64,000 nucleotides of DNA, from NCBI GenBank assembly GCA_022648295.1, contig JALCME010000001.1:310001-374000 (forward strand), in the 5' to 3' direction. A program made the translations under genes and the position numbers. Below, piece after piece: positions 55,086 to 64,000 of the stretch (position 1 is its first letter; each line of letters opens with the position of its first letter). The notes beneath the pieces were generated by a model. It made no database searches, had not been told where the DNA came from, and saw only the letters and a program-made list of their open reading frames with translations. The DNA is from Bacteroides sp. Lineage in GTDB: Bacteria; Bacteroidota; Bacteroidia; Bacteroidales; Bacteroidaceae.

Positions 55086-55093
55086 TATATTTG
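55086..55093 (+). promoter_or_regulatory. Probable pyrH promoter -7 box
   Basis: TATATTTG matches TAnnTTTG and lies 21 bp before the pyrH ATG, in the 48-bp gap after the MATE gene. Confidence 0.5.
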
Positions 55094-55114
55094 CAAAAAT
55101 AAAAATCAGAGCAC

Positions 55115-55825
55115 ATGGCAAAATACAAGAGAATCCTGCTAAAGCTTAGTGGCGAAAGTCTTATGGGGGAAAAACAATACGGCATTGACGAAAAACGCCT
55201 CGCCGAATACGCTGCACAAATCAAAGAAATCCATAAACTTGGTGTGCAAATAGGTATTGTCATCGGAGGGGGAAATATATTCCGTGGACTTAGCGGTACC
55301 AATAAAGGTTTCGATCGGGTAAAAGGAGACCAGATGGGTATGCTTGCCACTGTGATAAACAGTCTTGCTCTAAGTTCAGCACTCGTGGCAACTGGTGTGA
55401 AAACGCGGGTGTTGACAGCCGTTCGGATGGAGCCAATCGGTGAATTCTACAATAAATGGAAAGCTATAGAATGTATGGAAGCCAACGAAGTTGTCATTAT
55501 GTCAGCCGGTACCGGAAATCCTTTTTTCACTACCGATACGGGATCTTCTTTGAGAGGCATTGAAATTGAAGCGGATGTCATGCTAAAAGGCACCCGTGTA
55601 GATGGCATATATACGGCAGACCCCGAAAAAGATCCGACGGCAACTAAATTCCATGACATCACCTATAGTGAAGTCTTAAAAAGAGGACTAAAAGTAATGG
55701 ATCTTACCGCAATGTGCATGTGCATGGAAAATAACCTCCCAATCGTTGTTTTCAACATGGACATCGTGGGAAACTTACTAAAAGTAATGCAAGGAGAAGA
55801 AATCGGAACTCTGGTACATAATTAA
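55115..55825 (+). CDS. pyrH: UMP kinase
   Basis: 236 residues of the amino-acid-kinase fold. The motifs are RILLKLSGESLMG, GIVIGGGNIFRGL, DQMGMLATVINSLAL, MSAGTGNPFFTTDT and MLKGTRVDGIYTADPEKDPTA. It phosphorylates UMP to UDP with ATP in the cytoplasm and is typically allosteric. It precedes frr, a common bacterial gene order (pyrH-frr), though a strong promoter lies between them here. Confidence 0.97.
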   Translation: MAKYKRILLKLSGESLMGEKQYGIDEKRLAEYAAQIKEIHKLGVQIGIVIGGGNIFRGLSGTNKGFDRVKGDQMGMLATVINSLALSSALVATGVKTRVLTAVRMEPIGEFYNKWKAIECMEANEVVIMSAGTGNPFFTTDTGSSLRGIEIEADVMLKGTRVDGIYTADPEKDPTATKFHDITYSEVLKRGLKVMDLTAMCMCMENNLPIVVFNMDIVGNLLKVMQGEEIGTLVHN

Positions 55826-55837
55826 ATGCGACGTTTT

Positions 55838-55868
55838 TTTGCAAGAACGAGAAAATAGGTTATTTTTG
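55838..55868 (+). promoter_or_regulatory. Strong frr promoter
   Basis: TTTG at 55838-55841, a 19-bp spacer and TATTTTTG at 55861-55868 are a near-ideal Bacteroides vegetative promoter, 43 bp before the frr ATG. This is the best full match in the window. Confidence 0.75.
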
Positions 55869-55911
55869 TTTTCAAATCAACCTACAGAAGCAATCCTTAA
55901 TAAACAAGAAT

Positions 55912-56472
55912 ATGATAGACGTAAAAGACTGCCTGAACGAAGCGCAAGAAAAAATGGACATGGCCATCATGTACCTTGAAGAAACACTGGCACACATCCG
56001 TGCCGGCAAAGCGGACATCCGCTTGCTGGATGGTATCCATGTAGACTCCTATGGAAGTATGGTTCCTATCAATAACGTAGCTGCCGTCACTACCCCGGAT
56101 GCACGAAGCATCGCTATCAAACCTTGGGACAAAAACATGTTCCGTGTAATAGAAAAAGCGATTATAGACTCCAATCTTGGCATTATGCCCGAAAATAACG
56201 GAGAAGTCATCCGCATTGGCATTCCTCCACTTACAGAAGAGCGCCGTAAGCAATTAGCCAAACAATGCAAAAGTGAAGGCGAAACGGGTAAAGTAAGTAT
56301 TCGTAATGCCCGCCGGGATGCAATCGACGTCCTGAAAAAAGCTGTAAAAGAAGGATTACCGGAAGACATGCAGAAAGATGCCGAAGGAAAACTTCAAAAG
56401 ATGCACGATAAGTACATCAAACAAATAGAAGACATGCTGGCAAAAAAAGATAAAGAAATTATGACAGTGTGA
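55912..56472 (+). CDS. frr: Ribosome recycling factor
   Basis: 186 residues, the usual size. The motifs are MAIMYLEETLAHIRAGKADIRLLDGI, LSIKPWDK-type segment IAIKPWDKNMFRVIEKAI, DSNLGIMPENNGEVIRIGIPPLTEERRKQL and VSIRNARRDAIDVLKK. With EF-G it splits post-termination ribosomes. A near-perfect hairpin lies between it and rsgA. Confidence 0.97.
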   Translation: MIDVKDCLNEAQEKMDMAIMYLEETLAHIRAGKADIRLLDGIHVDSYGSMVPINNVAAVTTPDARSIAIKPWDKNMFRVIEKAIIDSNLGIMPENNGEVIRIGIPPLTEERRKQLAKQCKSEGETGKVSIRNARRDAIDVLKKAVKEGLPEDMQKDAEGKLQKMHDKYIKQIEDMLAKKDKEIMTV

Positions 56473-56477
56473 AAAAC

Positions 56478-56523
56478 AGTGCCAAGTAGTAAGCAATTGT
56501 CAATCACCTTACTACTTAGCACT
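56478..56523 (+). terminator. 16-bp hairpin between frr and rsgA
   Basis: The arms 56478-56493 and 56508-56523 pair with a single mismatch across a 14-base loop. No T-run follows and the rsgA ATG lies 17 bp downstream, so it may modulate readthrough or rsgA translation instead of ending transcription outright. Confidence 0.55.
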
Positions 56524-56539
56524 ATCTAAGTGATAAAGC

Positions 56540-57472
56540 ATGCGTGGATTAGTTATTAAGAACACAGGAAGTTGGTATCTGGTGAAAACCGACGAAGGAA
56601 AGGTTGTGGAATGCAAAATAAAGGGGAACTTTCGTCTGAAGGACATTCGAAGTACTAATCCGGTTGCAGTAGGAGATTATGTCAAAATCACACAAAGTCA
56701 GGAAGACATCGCTTTTATTAATGAAATAGAAGATCGGAAGAACTACATTATCCGGAAAGCCTCCAACCTCTCCAAACAATCACATATCCTTGCGGCAAAT
56801 CTGGACCAGTGTATGTTGGTTATAACCATCAATTACCCTGAAACCTCAACCATCTTTATCGACCGTTTTCTGGCTTCTGCCGAAGCTTATCGCATTCCAG
56901 TAAAAATCATATTCAACAAAATAGACGCATATAATGAAGACGAGCTTCACTACCTTGACAGTCTGAACAATCTCTACTCCATCATCGGTTATAGCTGCCT
57001 TAAGGTCTCTGGAAAGACGAAGGAAGGAGTAAATGCCATTATGGAAGAATTGAAAGGCCGGGTTACTTTGTTCGCCGGACATTCAGGTGTAGGAAAGTCA
57101 ACATTAATTAATCTCATCTTGCCGGAAGCAGAAGCAAGGACCGGAGAAATATCCGCCTATCATAACAAAGGCATGCATACCACAACCTACTCGGAAATGT
57201 ATCCTGTAGAGGGAGAGGGGTATATTATAGACACTCCGGGAATTAAAGGATTTGGAACATTTGATATGGAAACAGAAGAAATCGGGCACTACTTCCCGGA
57301 AATATTCAAAACGTCTTCTTCCTGCCGCTATGGGAACTGCACCCACCGGAATGAACCGGGATGTGCCGTACGGAAGGCTGTGGAAGAACACTTTATCAGT
57401 GAATCACGTTATACGTCCTACCTGAATATGTTGGAGGACAAAGAAGAAGGAAAATATAGAGCTGCTTACTAA
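56540..57472 (+). CDS. rsgA: Ribosome small-subunit-dependent GTPase A
   Basis: 310 residues with an N-terminal OB-fold ([20 protein letters not shown]) and a circularly permuted GTPase domain. In that domain the G4 motif FNKIDAY comes before the P-loop [14 protein letters not shown] and the G3 motif DTPGIKGFG. The C-terminal zinc knuckle is complete ([18 protein letters not shown]). It assists 30S maturation. Coupled in order with frr, another ribosome factor. Confidence 0.96.
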   Translation: MRGLVIKNTGSWYLVKTDEGKVVECKIKGNFRLKDIRSTNPVAVGDYVKITQSQEDIAFINEIEDRKNYIIRKASNLSKQSHILAANLDQCMLVITINYPETSTIFIDRFLASAEAYRIPVKIIFNKIDAYNEDELHYLDSLNNLYSIIGYSCLKVSGKTKEGVNAIMEELKGRVTLFAGHSGVGKSTLINLILPEAEARTGEISAYHNKGMHTTTYSEMYPVEGEGYIIDTPGIKGFGTFDMETEEIGHYFPEIFKTSSSCRYGNCTHRNEPGCAVRKAVEEHFISESRYTSYLNMLEDKEEGKYRAAY

Positions 57473-57648
57473 GGTTAAGACACGGCAACTTATACTAAGT
57501 CACAAACGGTGTTGTTCAAGAGGGCCTCACATTGACAAAACATGAGGCACTGTCATTGCTTCTATTCTTAACCTTTTTTAAATTGGCCTCTATTAAACGT
57601 TCTTTCTATTATCCTATCTAATAACAGATACATACCTAACGCTATAGC

Positions 57649-58731
57649 ATGAACAAAAAAACGAAATGGGGCATCATTATCATTATTGGTGCCGGATTGA
57701 TAGGAGGCGGCATTTATACCCGACTCCCCAAAGCTAATAAAGAACTTTTAGCTTTCGATAATATGAAAGGTTCCGGTCGTAATGGCAAGAGAGCGCTAAA
57801 CGTAAATGCTAAAATAGTAAAGCCACAGATACTTAAAGATGAAATTCAAATTAGTGGAAGCTTATTGCCTGATGAAGAAGTAGATCTTTCTTTCGAAACT
57901 TCCGGCAAAATCATAGAAATAAAATTTGAAGAAGGAAGCCATGTAAAGAAGGGACAGCTTTTGGCAAAAGTAAACGACAGCCCCCTACAAGCCCAGCTGC
58001 AACGGCTCACAGCCCAGTTGAAACTGGCTGAGGACCGTGTATTCCGGCAAAACGCCCTGCTTGCAAAAGATGCAGTCAGCAAAGAAGCCTATGAGCAGGT
58101 AAAGACAGAACTTGCCACCCTGAACGCTGATATTGAATTGGTAAAAGCAAACATTGCACAAACCGAACTTCGCGCCCCGTTCGATGGTATTATAGGTTTA
58201 CGACAAGTCAGCGTCGGAACTTACGCCTCCCCATCAACCATTGTTGCCAAGCTAACCAAGATATCTCCGCTAAAAGTCGAATTTGCCGTACCAGAACGGT
58301 ATGCCAATGATGTACCGATAGGTGCAGGACTCGACTTCGCCCTCGAAGGCAAACTTGAAGCGTTCCATGCCAAAGTCTATGCAAGGGAATCTAAAATAGA
58401 CCCTATAACCCATACCCTCACTTTGCGTGCACTCTACCCTAATGCAAACGGCAAAATTCTACCCGGACGTTACGCTACAATCCGCTTGAATAAAGAAGAA
58501 GTAGATAATGCACTTGCCGTTCCTTCCGAAGCGATTGTACCGGAGATGGGCAAGGACAAAATATTTCTTTATAAATCGGGAAAAGCAAAACCGGTGGAAT
58601 TACAGACAGGCATTCGTACCGAATCTGAAGTTCAGGTCTTGAGCGGTCTGCAAAGTGGAGACACTGTCATTATCTCAGGTACCCTTCAACTTCGTACCGG
58701 ACTTCCGGTGACATTAGATAATATCTATTAA
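57649..58731 (+). CDS. RND efflux periplasmic adaptor (membrane fusion protein)
   Basis: 360 residues. An N-terminal membrane anchor or signal (WGIIIIIGAGLIGGGIYT) is followed by a lipoyl-like half (GKIIEIKFEEGSHVKKGQLLAKVND), an alpha-helical hairpin (QLQRLTAQLKLAEDRVFRQNALLAKDAVSKEAYEQ), the second lipoyl half (APFDGIIGLRQVSVGTYASP) and a beta-barrel. It links the inner-membrane pump to the TolC channel. It is the first gene of a three-gene RND operon, 13 bp before the pump gene. Confidence 0.95.
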   Translation: MNKKTKWGIIIIIGAGLIGGGIYTRLPKANKELLAFDNMKGSGRNGKRALNVNAKIVKPQILKDEIQISGSLLPDEEVDLSFETSGKIIEIKFEEGSHVKKGQLLAKVNDSPLQAQLQRLTAQLKLAEDRVFRQNALLAKDAVSKEAYEQVKTELATLNADIELVKANIAQTELRAPFDGIIGLRQVSVGTYASPSTIVAKLTKISPLKVEFAVPERYANDVPIGAGLDFALEGKLEAFHAKVYARESKIDPITHTLTLRALYPNANGKILPGRYATIRLNKEEVDNALAVPSEAIVPEMGKDKIFLYKSGKAKPVELQTGIRTESEVQVLSGLQSGDTVIISGTLQLRTGLPVTLDNIY

Positions 58732-58744
58732 CCCCTGACGTCCT

Positions 58745-61700
58745 ATGAATATATCAGAATTAAGCATACGACGCCCGGTACTATCCACCGTTTTGACACT
58801 TATTATCCTGCTTTTCGGGTTTATAGGTTACAGATATCTTGGCGTACGCGAATACCCTTCCGTGGATAATCCCATCATTTCCGTATCTTGTTCTTATCCG
58901 GGCGCCAACGCAGATGTTATAGAAAACCAAATTACCGAACCACTGGAACAAAATATCAATGGGATTCCCGGAATACGTTCCCTGTCCAGCGTCAGCCAAC
59001 AAGGGCAATGCCGTATCACAGTTGAATTTGAACTTTCGGTAGATTTGGAAACAGCGGCAAACGATGTACGCGATAAGGTTTCCCGTGCTCAACGCTACCT
59101 TCCACGAGACTGTGATCCTCCTACTGTATCAAAAGCAGATGCTGACGCTTCTCCCATATTGATGGTCGCTTTGCAAAGCAATAAACGATCTTTATTGGAA
59201 CTAAGCGAAATAGCCGACCTTACCGTAAAAGAGCAATTGCAAACGATTCCGGACGTCAGCGGAGTAAGTATCTGGGGAGAGAAACGCTACTCCATGCGGC
59301 TCTGGCTGGATCCCGTCAAAATGTCCGGTTATGGCATAACCCCGATAGATGTAAAAAATGCAGTAGACAAGGAAAATGTAGAACTCCCATCGGGCAGCAT
59401 CGAAGGAAATACCGTGGAGCTCACTATCCGTACACTGGGTCTAATGCATACCGCAAAAGAGTTCAACAATCTTGTCCTCAAGGAGGATGGAAATCGCATC
59501 ATCCGTTTCAGTGATATTGGACGGGCCGAACTTGGACCGGCTGATATCAGAAGCTACATGAAAATGAACGGAGTACCTATGGTTGGTATCGTAGTAGTTC
59601 CCCAGCCGGGAGCCAACCACATTGAAATAGCCGATGCCGTTTACGATCGAATGCAAAAAATGAAAAAAGACTTGCCGGAAGATGTGCAATATTCTTATGG
59701 ATTTGACAGTACAAAATTTATCCGTTCTTCTATTAATGAAGTAAAGGAAACGGTATATATTGCATTCCTTTTGGTCATCATCATCATTTTCCTCTTCCTG
59801 CGCGACTGGCGTGTAACACTGGTACCATGTATTGTAATCCCCGTTTCCCTCATTGGTTCATTCTTTGTCATGTACATGGCCGGATTCTCTATCAATGTAC
59901 TATCCATGCTGGCGGTAGTATTATCGGTGGGGCTCGTGGTGGACGATGCTATTGTGATGACAGAAAACATTTACGTCCGCATTGAGCGGGGAATGCCTCC
60001 CAAAGAAGCAGGAATAGAAGGAGCCAAAGAAATCTTCTTTGCCGTAATTTCCACGACTATTACGCTGGTAGCCGTATTTTTCCCCATTGTATTTATGGAC
60101 GGAATGACAGGACGGCTATTCCGGGAATTCAGTATCGTTATCTCCGGTTCTGTAATCATCTCTTCTTTTGCCGCCCTGACTTTTACTCCGATGCTTGCTA
60201 CTAAACTATTAGTGAAGCGGGAAAAGAAAAACTGGTTTTATGTAAAGACAGAACCCTTTTTCGAAGGATTAAACCGTATTTACAGTCACTCGCTGGAAGT
60301 TTTTCTTTATAAACGATGGCTTTCCATTCCCCTAATATTAGGAACAATAGTCCTTATTCTGATCCTATGGACCACTATACCGGCAGAAATGGCTCCCTTG
60401 GAAGACCGCTCACAAATCAGTATCAGTACACGTGGGGCTGAAGGGATGACTTACGAATACATCCGCGACTACACGGAAGATATAAATCAACTGGTCGACT
60501 CCATCGTACCAGACGCTGAGTCTGTCACAGCCCGCGTATCCAGTGGAAGCGGAAATGTACGTATCACCTTGAAAGACATGAAGGACCGAAAATATACTCA
60601 AATGGAGGTTGCAGAAAAATTGTCGAAAGCCGTACGAAGCAAAACCAAAGCACGCTCATTTGTACAGCAGTCTTCTTCTTTTGGTGGAAGACGCGGGGGA
60701 ATGCCGGTACAATACGTTTTGCAAGCTACCAATCTAGAAAAGTTACAAGAAGTATTACCCAAGTTCATGGCAAAAGTTTACGAAGATTCTATCTTCCAGA
60801 TGGCGGATGTTGACTTAAAATTTAGTAAACCGGAAGCCCGTATCAACATAAACAGAGACAAAGCCAACATTATGGGGGTAAGCACACGTAACATTGCTCA
60901 AACACTACAGTACGGATTGAGTGGACAACGTATGGGCTACTTCTATATGAACGGCAAACAATACGAAATATTAGGGGAAATTAACCGCCAACAGCGCAAT
61001 AAACCAACCGATTTGAAAAGTATCTATATCCGTAGCGATAAAGGAGAAATGATACAATTGGATAATGTCATAGAACTCACCGGTGGCATTGCTCCTCCAA
61101 AGCTGTATCGTTACAACCGCTTTGTCTCCGCTACCATTTCTGCCGGACTTGCCGAAGGAAAAACCATTGGACAAGGCTTGGACGAAATGGATAAGATTGC
61201 CAAAGAGACATTGGACGATACCTTCCGTACGGCTTTGGCAGGAGATTCCAAAGAGTATAGGGAAAGTGCTTCCAGTCTGATGTTTGCATTTGTACTGGCC
61301 ATTCTGCTCATCTATCTTGTTCTTGCCGCACAATTCGAGAGCTTCAAAGATCCGCTGATTATTATGCTCACCGTCCCACTTGCCATTGCCGGTGCCCTGA
61401 CTTTTATGTATTTCGGCAACATCACCATGAACATATTCAGTCAAATAGGCATCATCATGCTCATCGGGCTGGTGGCCAAAAATGGTATTTTGATTGTAGA
61501 ATTTGCCAATCAAAAACAGGAAGCGGGCATAGAGAAACTTACATCCATCCGGGATGCAGCACTACAACGCCTGCGCCCTATCCTAATGACCAGTGCCTCT
61601 ACCATCCTGGGACTGATACCTTTGGCTTTTGCATCCGGCGAAGGATGCAACCAACGCATTGCCATGGGTACTGCTGTTGTAGGAGGTATGCTGGTATCCA

Positions 61701-61777
61701 CTTTCCTGACCATGTACATTGTACCGGCCATATACAGTTACATATCTACTAACCGAAGTAAGTTAAAAAAGACATGA
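58745..61777 (+). CDS. RND-family efflux pump permease (HAE1/AcrB-like)
   Basis: 1010 residues, full length. Twelve transmembrane helices and two large periplasmic loops are arranged as in AcrB. Landmarks are SIRRPVLSTVLTLIILLFG, YPGANADVIENQITEPLEQ, the proton-relay helix VLSVGLVVDDAIVMTENIYVRI, FFPIVFMDGMTGRLF and, at the C-terminal half, GLVAKNGILIVEFANQ. The pair of aspartates in TM4 is present. It exports drugs or bile-acid-like compounds by proton exchange. The stop overlaps the TolC start by 4 bp. Confidence 0.97.
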   Translation: MNISELSIRRPVLSTVLTLIILLFGFIGYRYLGVREYPSVDNPIISVSCSYPGANADVIENQITEPLEQNINGIPGIRSLSSVSQQGQCRITVEFELSVDLETAANDVRDKVSRAQRYLPRDCDPPTVSKADADASPILMVALQSNKRSLLELSEIADLTVKEQLQTIPDVSGVSIWGEKRYSMRLWLDPVKMSGYGITPIDVKNAVDKENVELPSGSIEGNTVELTIRTLGLMHTAKEFNNLVLKEDGNRIIRFSDIGRAELGPADIRSYMKMNGVPMVGIVVVPQPGANHIEIADAVYDRMQKMKKDLPEDVQYSYGFDSTKFIRSSINEVKETVYIAFLLVIIIIFLFLRDWRVTLVPCIVIPVSLIGSFFVMYMAGFSINVLSMLAVVLSVGLVVDDAIVMTENIYVRIERGMPPKEAGIEGAKEIFFAVISTTITLVAVFFPIVFMDGMTGRLFREFSIVISGSVIISSFAALTFTPMLATKLLVKREKKNWFYVKTEPFFEGLNRIYSHSLEVFLYKRWLSIPLILGTIVLILILWTTIPAEMAPLEDRSQISISTRGAEGMTYEYIRDYTEDINQLVDSIVPDAESVTARVSSGSGNVRITLKDMKDRKYTQMEVAEKLSKAVRSKTKARSFVQQSSSFGGRRGGMPVQYVLQATNLEKLQEVLPKFMAKVYEDSIFQMADVDLKFSKPEARININRDKANIMGVSTRNIAQTLQYGLSGQRMGYFYMNGKQYEILGEINRQQRNKPTDLKSIYIRSDKGEMIQLDNVIELTGGIAPPKLYRYNRFVSATISAGLAEGKTIGQGLDEMDKIAKETLDDTFRTALAGDSKEYRESASSLMFAFVLAILLIYLVLAAQFESFKDPLIIMLTVPLAIAGALTFMYFGNITMNIFSQIGIIMLIGLVAKNGILIVEFANQKQEAGIEKLTSIRDAALQRLRPILMTSASTILGLIPLAFASGEGCNQRIAMGTAVVGGMLVSTFLTMYIVPAIYSYISTNRSKLKKT

Positions 61778-63099
61778 AACGTTTCATCCTATTTTTCATA
61801 GCCACCAGCTACGCCATATTTACGCTGCAAGCGCAACAGCCACAAACATATACCTTGAAGTCCTGTCTGGAATACGGACTTCAAAATAACTATTCACTGC
61901 GCATCACCCGCAATGAAGAACAGGTGAGTAAGAATAATGCCACTTTGGGCAATGCCGGCTATCTCCCCACACTGGATTTATCAACAGGATACACCGGAAC
62001 ATTGGACAACACCAATGCCAAAGTACGCTCCACTGGCGAACATGTTAAAGAAAACGGAGTTTTCAATCAGGCGATGAATGCAAGCATAGGGCTGGACTGG
62101 ACACTGTTCGATGGTTTTAACATCACAACCAATTATAAGAAACTCCAGGAATTGAAACGGCAGGGAGAAACAAACACCCGCCTTGCCATAGAAAATCTCA
62201 TAGCCGACATCACAGCAGAGTATTACAACTATGTTCAACAAAAAATCCGGCTGAATAATTTCCGGTATGCTGTATCACTATCCAAAGAACGCCTGCGCAT
62301 AGTAGAGGAGCGCTACCACATAGGAAGCTTTTCACGGCTCGATTACCAGCAAGCAAAAGTTGACTTCAACGCAGATAGTGCACAGTATATGAAACAGCAG
62401 GAATTGCTGCATACCTCACGCATCCGGTTGAACGAACTTATGGCTAATAAAGATGTAGACCGCCCTATCATCATCCAAGATACATTAATCAATGTCAACG
62501 CTACATTAAGCTTCAAAGAGTTATTGAACAGGACAATGCAAACCAATGCCTCATTAATCAAAGCGGAACAAAACAATACGCTTGCCCGGCTGGATTATAA
62601 AAAAGTCATTTCCCGCGATTACCCTTATCTGAAGTTGAATAGCAGTTACGGATATACGCTCAATAAATACGAAACCGGTACTAACATCCGCCGTGGAGAT
62701 CTGGGGCTCGACCTCGGAGTGACTTTAGGCTTTAACCTGTTTGATGGGAACCGCCGCCGGGAACGTCGAAACGCTCGCATTTCAATACAAAATGCACATT
62801 TGGAACATGAGCAATTGGAACAATCACTGCTTGCGGACCTCAATAACCTATGGCAAGCCTATCAAAACAACCTGCAACTATTGAACCTGGAACGCCAGAA
62901 CTTAGTGTCCGCCAAGGAAAACCATGAAATTGCCATGGAACGCTATATGCTTGGTAACCTTTCAGGTATTGAAATGCGCGAAGCACAAAAGAGCTTGCTG
63001 GATGCGGAAGAACGCATACTATCTGCAGAGTATGACACTAAACTATGTGAGATTTCCCTATTGCAAATCAGTGGAGAAATAACAAAATACGCGGAATAA
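61774..63099 (+). CDS. TolC-family outer-membrane efflux channel
   Basis: 441 residues with a signal peptide (FILFFIATSYAIFTLQA). Two repeated coiled-coil/strand units are visible, each starting with a KSCLEYGLQNNYSLRITRNEEQ-like or ELLNRTMQTNASLIKAEQNN-like helix, and ending with LLDAEERILSAEYDTKLCEISLLQISGEI. It forms the exit duct of the RND pump. The ATG overlaps the pump gene by 4 bp. Confidence 0.95.
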   Translation: MKRFILFFIATSYAIFTLQAQQPQTYTLKSCLEYGLQNNYSLRITRNEEQVSKNNATLGNAGYLPTLDLSTGYTGTLDNTNAKVRSTGEHVKENGVFNQAMNASIGLDWTLFDGFNITTNYKKLQELKRQGETNTRLAIENLIADITAEYYNYVQQKIRLNNFRYAVSLSKERLRIVEERYHIGSFSRLDYQQAKVDFNADSAQYMKQQELLHTSRIRLNELMANKDVDRPIIIQDTLINVNATLSFKELLNRTMQTNASLIKAEQNNTLARLDYKKVISRDYPYLKLNSSYGYTLNKYETGTNIRRGDLGLDLGVTLGFNLFDGNRRRERRNARISIQNAHLEHEQLEQSLLADLNNLWQAYQNNLQLLNLERQNLVSAKENHEIAMERYMLGNLSGIEMREAQKSLLDAEERILSAEYDTKLCEISLLQISGEITKYAE

Positions 63100-63134
63100 G
63101 TCAATTATTCCCCCTCAAGCCACAATATTTCTTC

Positions 63135-63142
63135 TATTTTTG
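63135..63142 (+). promoter_or_regulatory. Probable promoter -7 box for the pectate lyase gene
   Basis: TATTTTTG lies 30 bp before the ATG at 63172, in the 72-bp gap after the RND operon. The -33 region is C-rich and shows no TTTG. Confidence 0.5.
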
Positions 63143-63171
63143 TTACGATCAATTCTTTAAAAACAGTAACC

Positions 63172-64000
63172 ATGAAAAAGATTTATTTATGTTGCCTGGC
63201 TGTCTTATTAAGCCTGACGAATGCATTTTCACAAGAAACCATAAACTACAAAGAGAAGCAATCCTACAAGAATTGGGTAAGAATAGCTCCCCGCTTTGAC
63301 GATGCATTCTTTAAAACTCCCGAAGCTGTACGCATTGCAGACAATGTACTCCTCTATCAACAAACAACAGGCGGCTGGCCCAAAAACATCTACATGCCCG
63401 CCGAAATAAAGTCGCAAGAAATGGACGATGTCATTGCAAGCAAGGACAATGTAAATGAGAGTACAATAGATAACGGAGCTACTACAACAGAAATCCGCTA
63501 TCTCTCACGTGTTTATCAGGCTACAAACATAGAGAAATATAGAAATGCCGCCTTAGACGGTATCCGCTACCTGATTAAATCCCAATATGCCAATGGAGGA
63601 TGGCCGCAGTTCTGGCCCCGCAATAAGGGATATTACACGCACATAACCTATAATGACAACGCCATGATAAACGTCATGAATCAGTTACGCGAAATCTATG
63701 AAAAGCAAGCACCTTATACTTATGCACCCGATGATATCTGCCAAAAGGCAAAAAAGGCTTTTGAAAAAGGAATTGAATGTATATTGGCAACCCAAGTAAA
63801 GCAAAACGGTAAATTAACCGTATGGTGTGCCCAACACGATGAACGCACTCTGGCACCCGCCAAAGCCCGCGCATACGAGCTTCCTTCTTTAAGTGGACAG
63901 GAATCTGACGATATAGTCTTGTTGCTGATGTCCCTTCCCCACCCTTCTAAAAAGATCATTGCATCCGTAGAAGCGGCAGTTGAATGGTTCAAAGCATCTG
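63172..64000 (+). CDS. PL10-family pectate lyase, C-terminus cut by window edge
   Basis: 276 codons are visible, open to the right edge. A signal peptide (MKKIYLCCLAVLLSLTNAFS) is followed by the PL10 pattern: QQTTGGWPKNIYMP, STIDNGATTTEIRYLSRVY, QYANGGWPQFWPRNKGYYTHITYND and then NAMINVM. PL10 enzymes cut polygalacturonan by beta-elimination in an (alpha/alpha)3 barrel; the catalytic arginine region lies at or beyond the right end. It is preceded by a TAnnTTTG box and stands after an efflux operon, so it probably opens a separate pectin-related cluster to the right. Confidence 0.92.
   Translation, partial: MKKIYLCCLAVLLSLTNAFSQETINYKEKQSYKNWVRIAPRFDDAFFKTPEAVRIADNVLLYQQTTGGWPKNIYMPAEIKSQEMDDVIASKDNVNESTIDNGATTTEIRYLSRVYQATNIEKYRNAALDGIRYLIKSQYANGGWPQFWPRNKGYYTHITYNDNAMINVMNQLREIYEKQAPYTYAPDDICQKAKKAFEKGIECILATQVKQNGKLTVWCAQHDERTLAPAKARAYELPSLSGQESDDIVLLLMSLPHPSKKIIASVEAAVEWFKAS

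Noticed and set aside
61774..61787. Perfect palindrome ATGAAACGTTTCAT, similar in style to the LacI-type operator.
   Set aside because: It is formed by the first codons of the TolC gene (Met-Lys-Arg-Phe) in the middle of an operon, and its half sites differ from TTAAACG. Coding chance explains it.

Overview
The window is a stretch of a Bacteroides-type chromosome (phylum Bacteroidota). The evidence is two SusC/SusD pairs, FecI/FecR regulators, many Bacteroidetes-specific families (DUF4369 thioredoxins, DUF4834, Imm17), and repeated promoter matches to the Bacteroides consensus TAnnTTTG with almost no Shine-Dalgarno sequences. No tRNA, rRNA, CRISPR array or intact insertion sequence was seen.

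Layout. (1) 1-753: the 5' part of a Bcr/CflA-type drug transporter running off the left edge. (2) 1146-9091: a self-contained uptake locus of ECF sigma factor, FecR anti-sigma factor, SusC with an STN signalling domain, SusD and a secreted TlpA-like thioredoxin, closed by a perfect hairpin. It has no glycosidase. (3) 9092-9787: a non-coding stretch with the decayed tail of an ATP-binding, RecG-like protein. (4) 9788-12988: housekeeping genes (aroA, a metal ABC permease, tsaE, a small Imm17 protein). (5) 13019-43695: a large polysaccharide utilization locus, all on the minus strand. (6) 44107-48669 (minus): a small acidic protein, thioredoxin and dnaE, followed by a perfect 23-bp terminator. 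(7) 48836-57472: phospholipid genes (psd, pssA), tadA, yraN, a yjbR-type gene, birA, a MATE pump, pyrH, frr and rsgA. (8) 57649-63099: a complete RND efflux operon. (9) 63172 to the end: the start of a PL10 pectate lyase, probably the beginning of another glycan locus.

The large locus is the most interesting part. Read in its own direction it encodes: an EEP phosphoesterase lipoprotein, a calcineurin phosphoesterase with a PA14-like tail, a CE1-type esterase, a GH92 alpha-mannosidase, a ROK sugar kinase, a GmhA-like isomerase, an FHS-type MFS sugar importer, SusC, SusD, a divergent GH92, a chimeric gene scar, a glycerophosphodiester phosphodiesterase, a type I phosphodiesterase, a further GH92, a heparinase II/III-type lyase, GH28, DUF2264 (GH154-like), a two-domain esterase, a LacI repressor, an orphan ECF sigma factor and GH88. 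I infer an acidic glycan carrying alpha-mannose-like sugars, uronic acid, acyl esters and phosphodiesters. The kinase, GmhA-like isomerase and permease are translationally coupled. They could form an unusual intracellular route in which a mannose- or heptose-type sugar is phosphorylated and isomerised, possibly to sedoheptulose 7-phosphate.

Regulation and history. A perfect 16-bp palindrome upstream of the orphan sigma gene, and related palindromes upstream of and inside the lacI gene, look like LacI-family operators. This suggests a repressor to sigma factor cascade. The locus also holds decayed duplicates: a GH92 5' fragment and a phosphodiesterase remnant. Both show that it has been rearranged by internal duplication and deletion.
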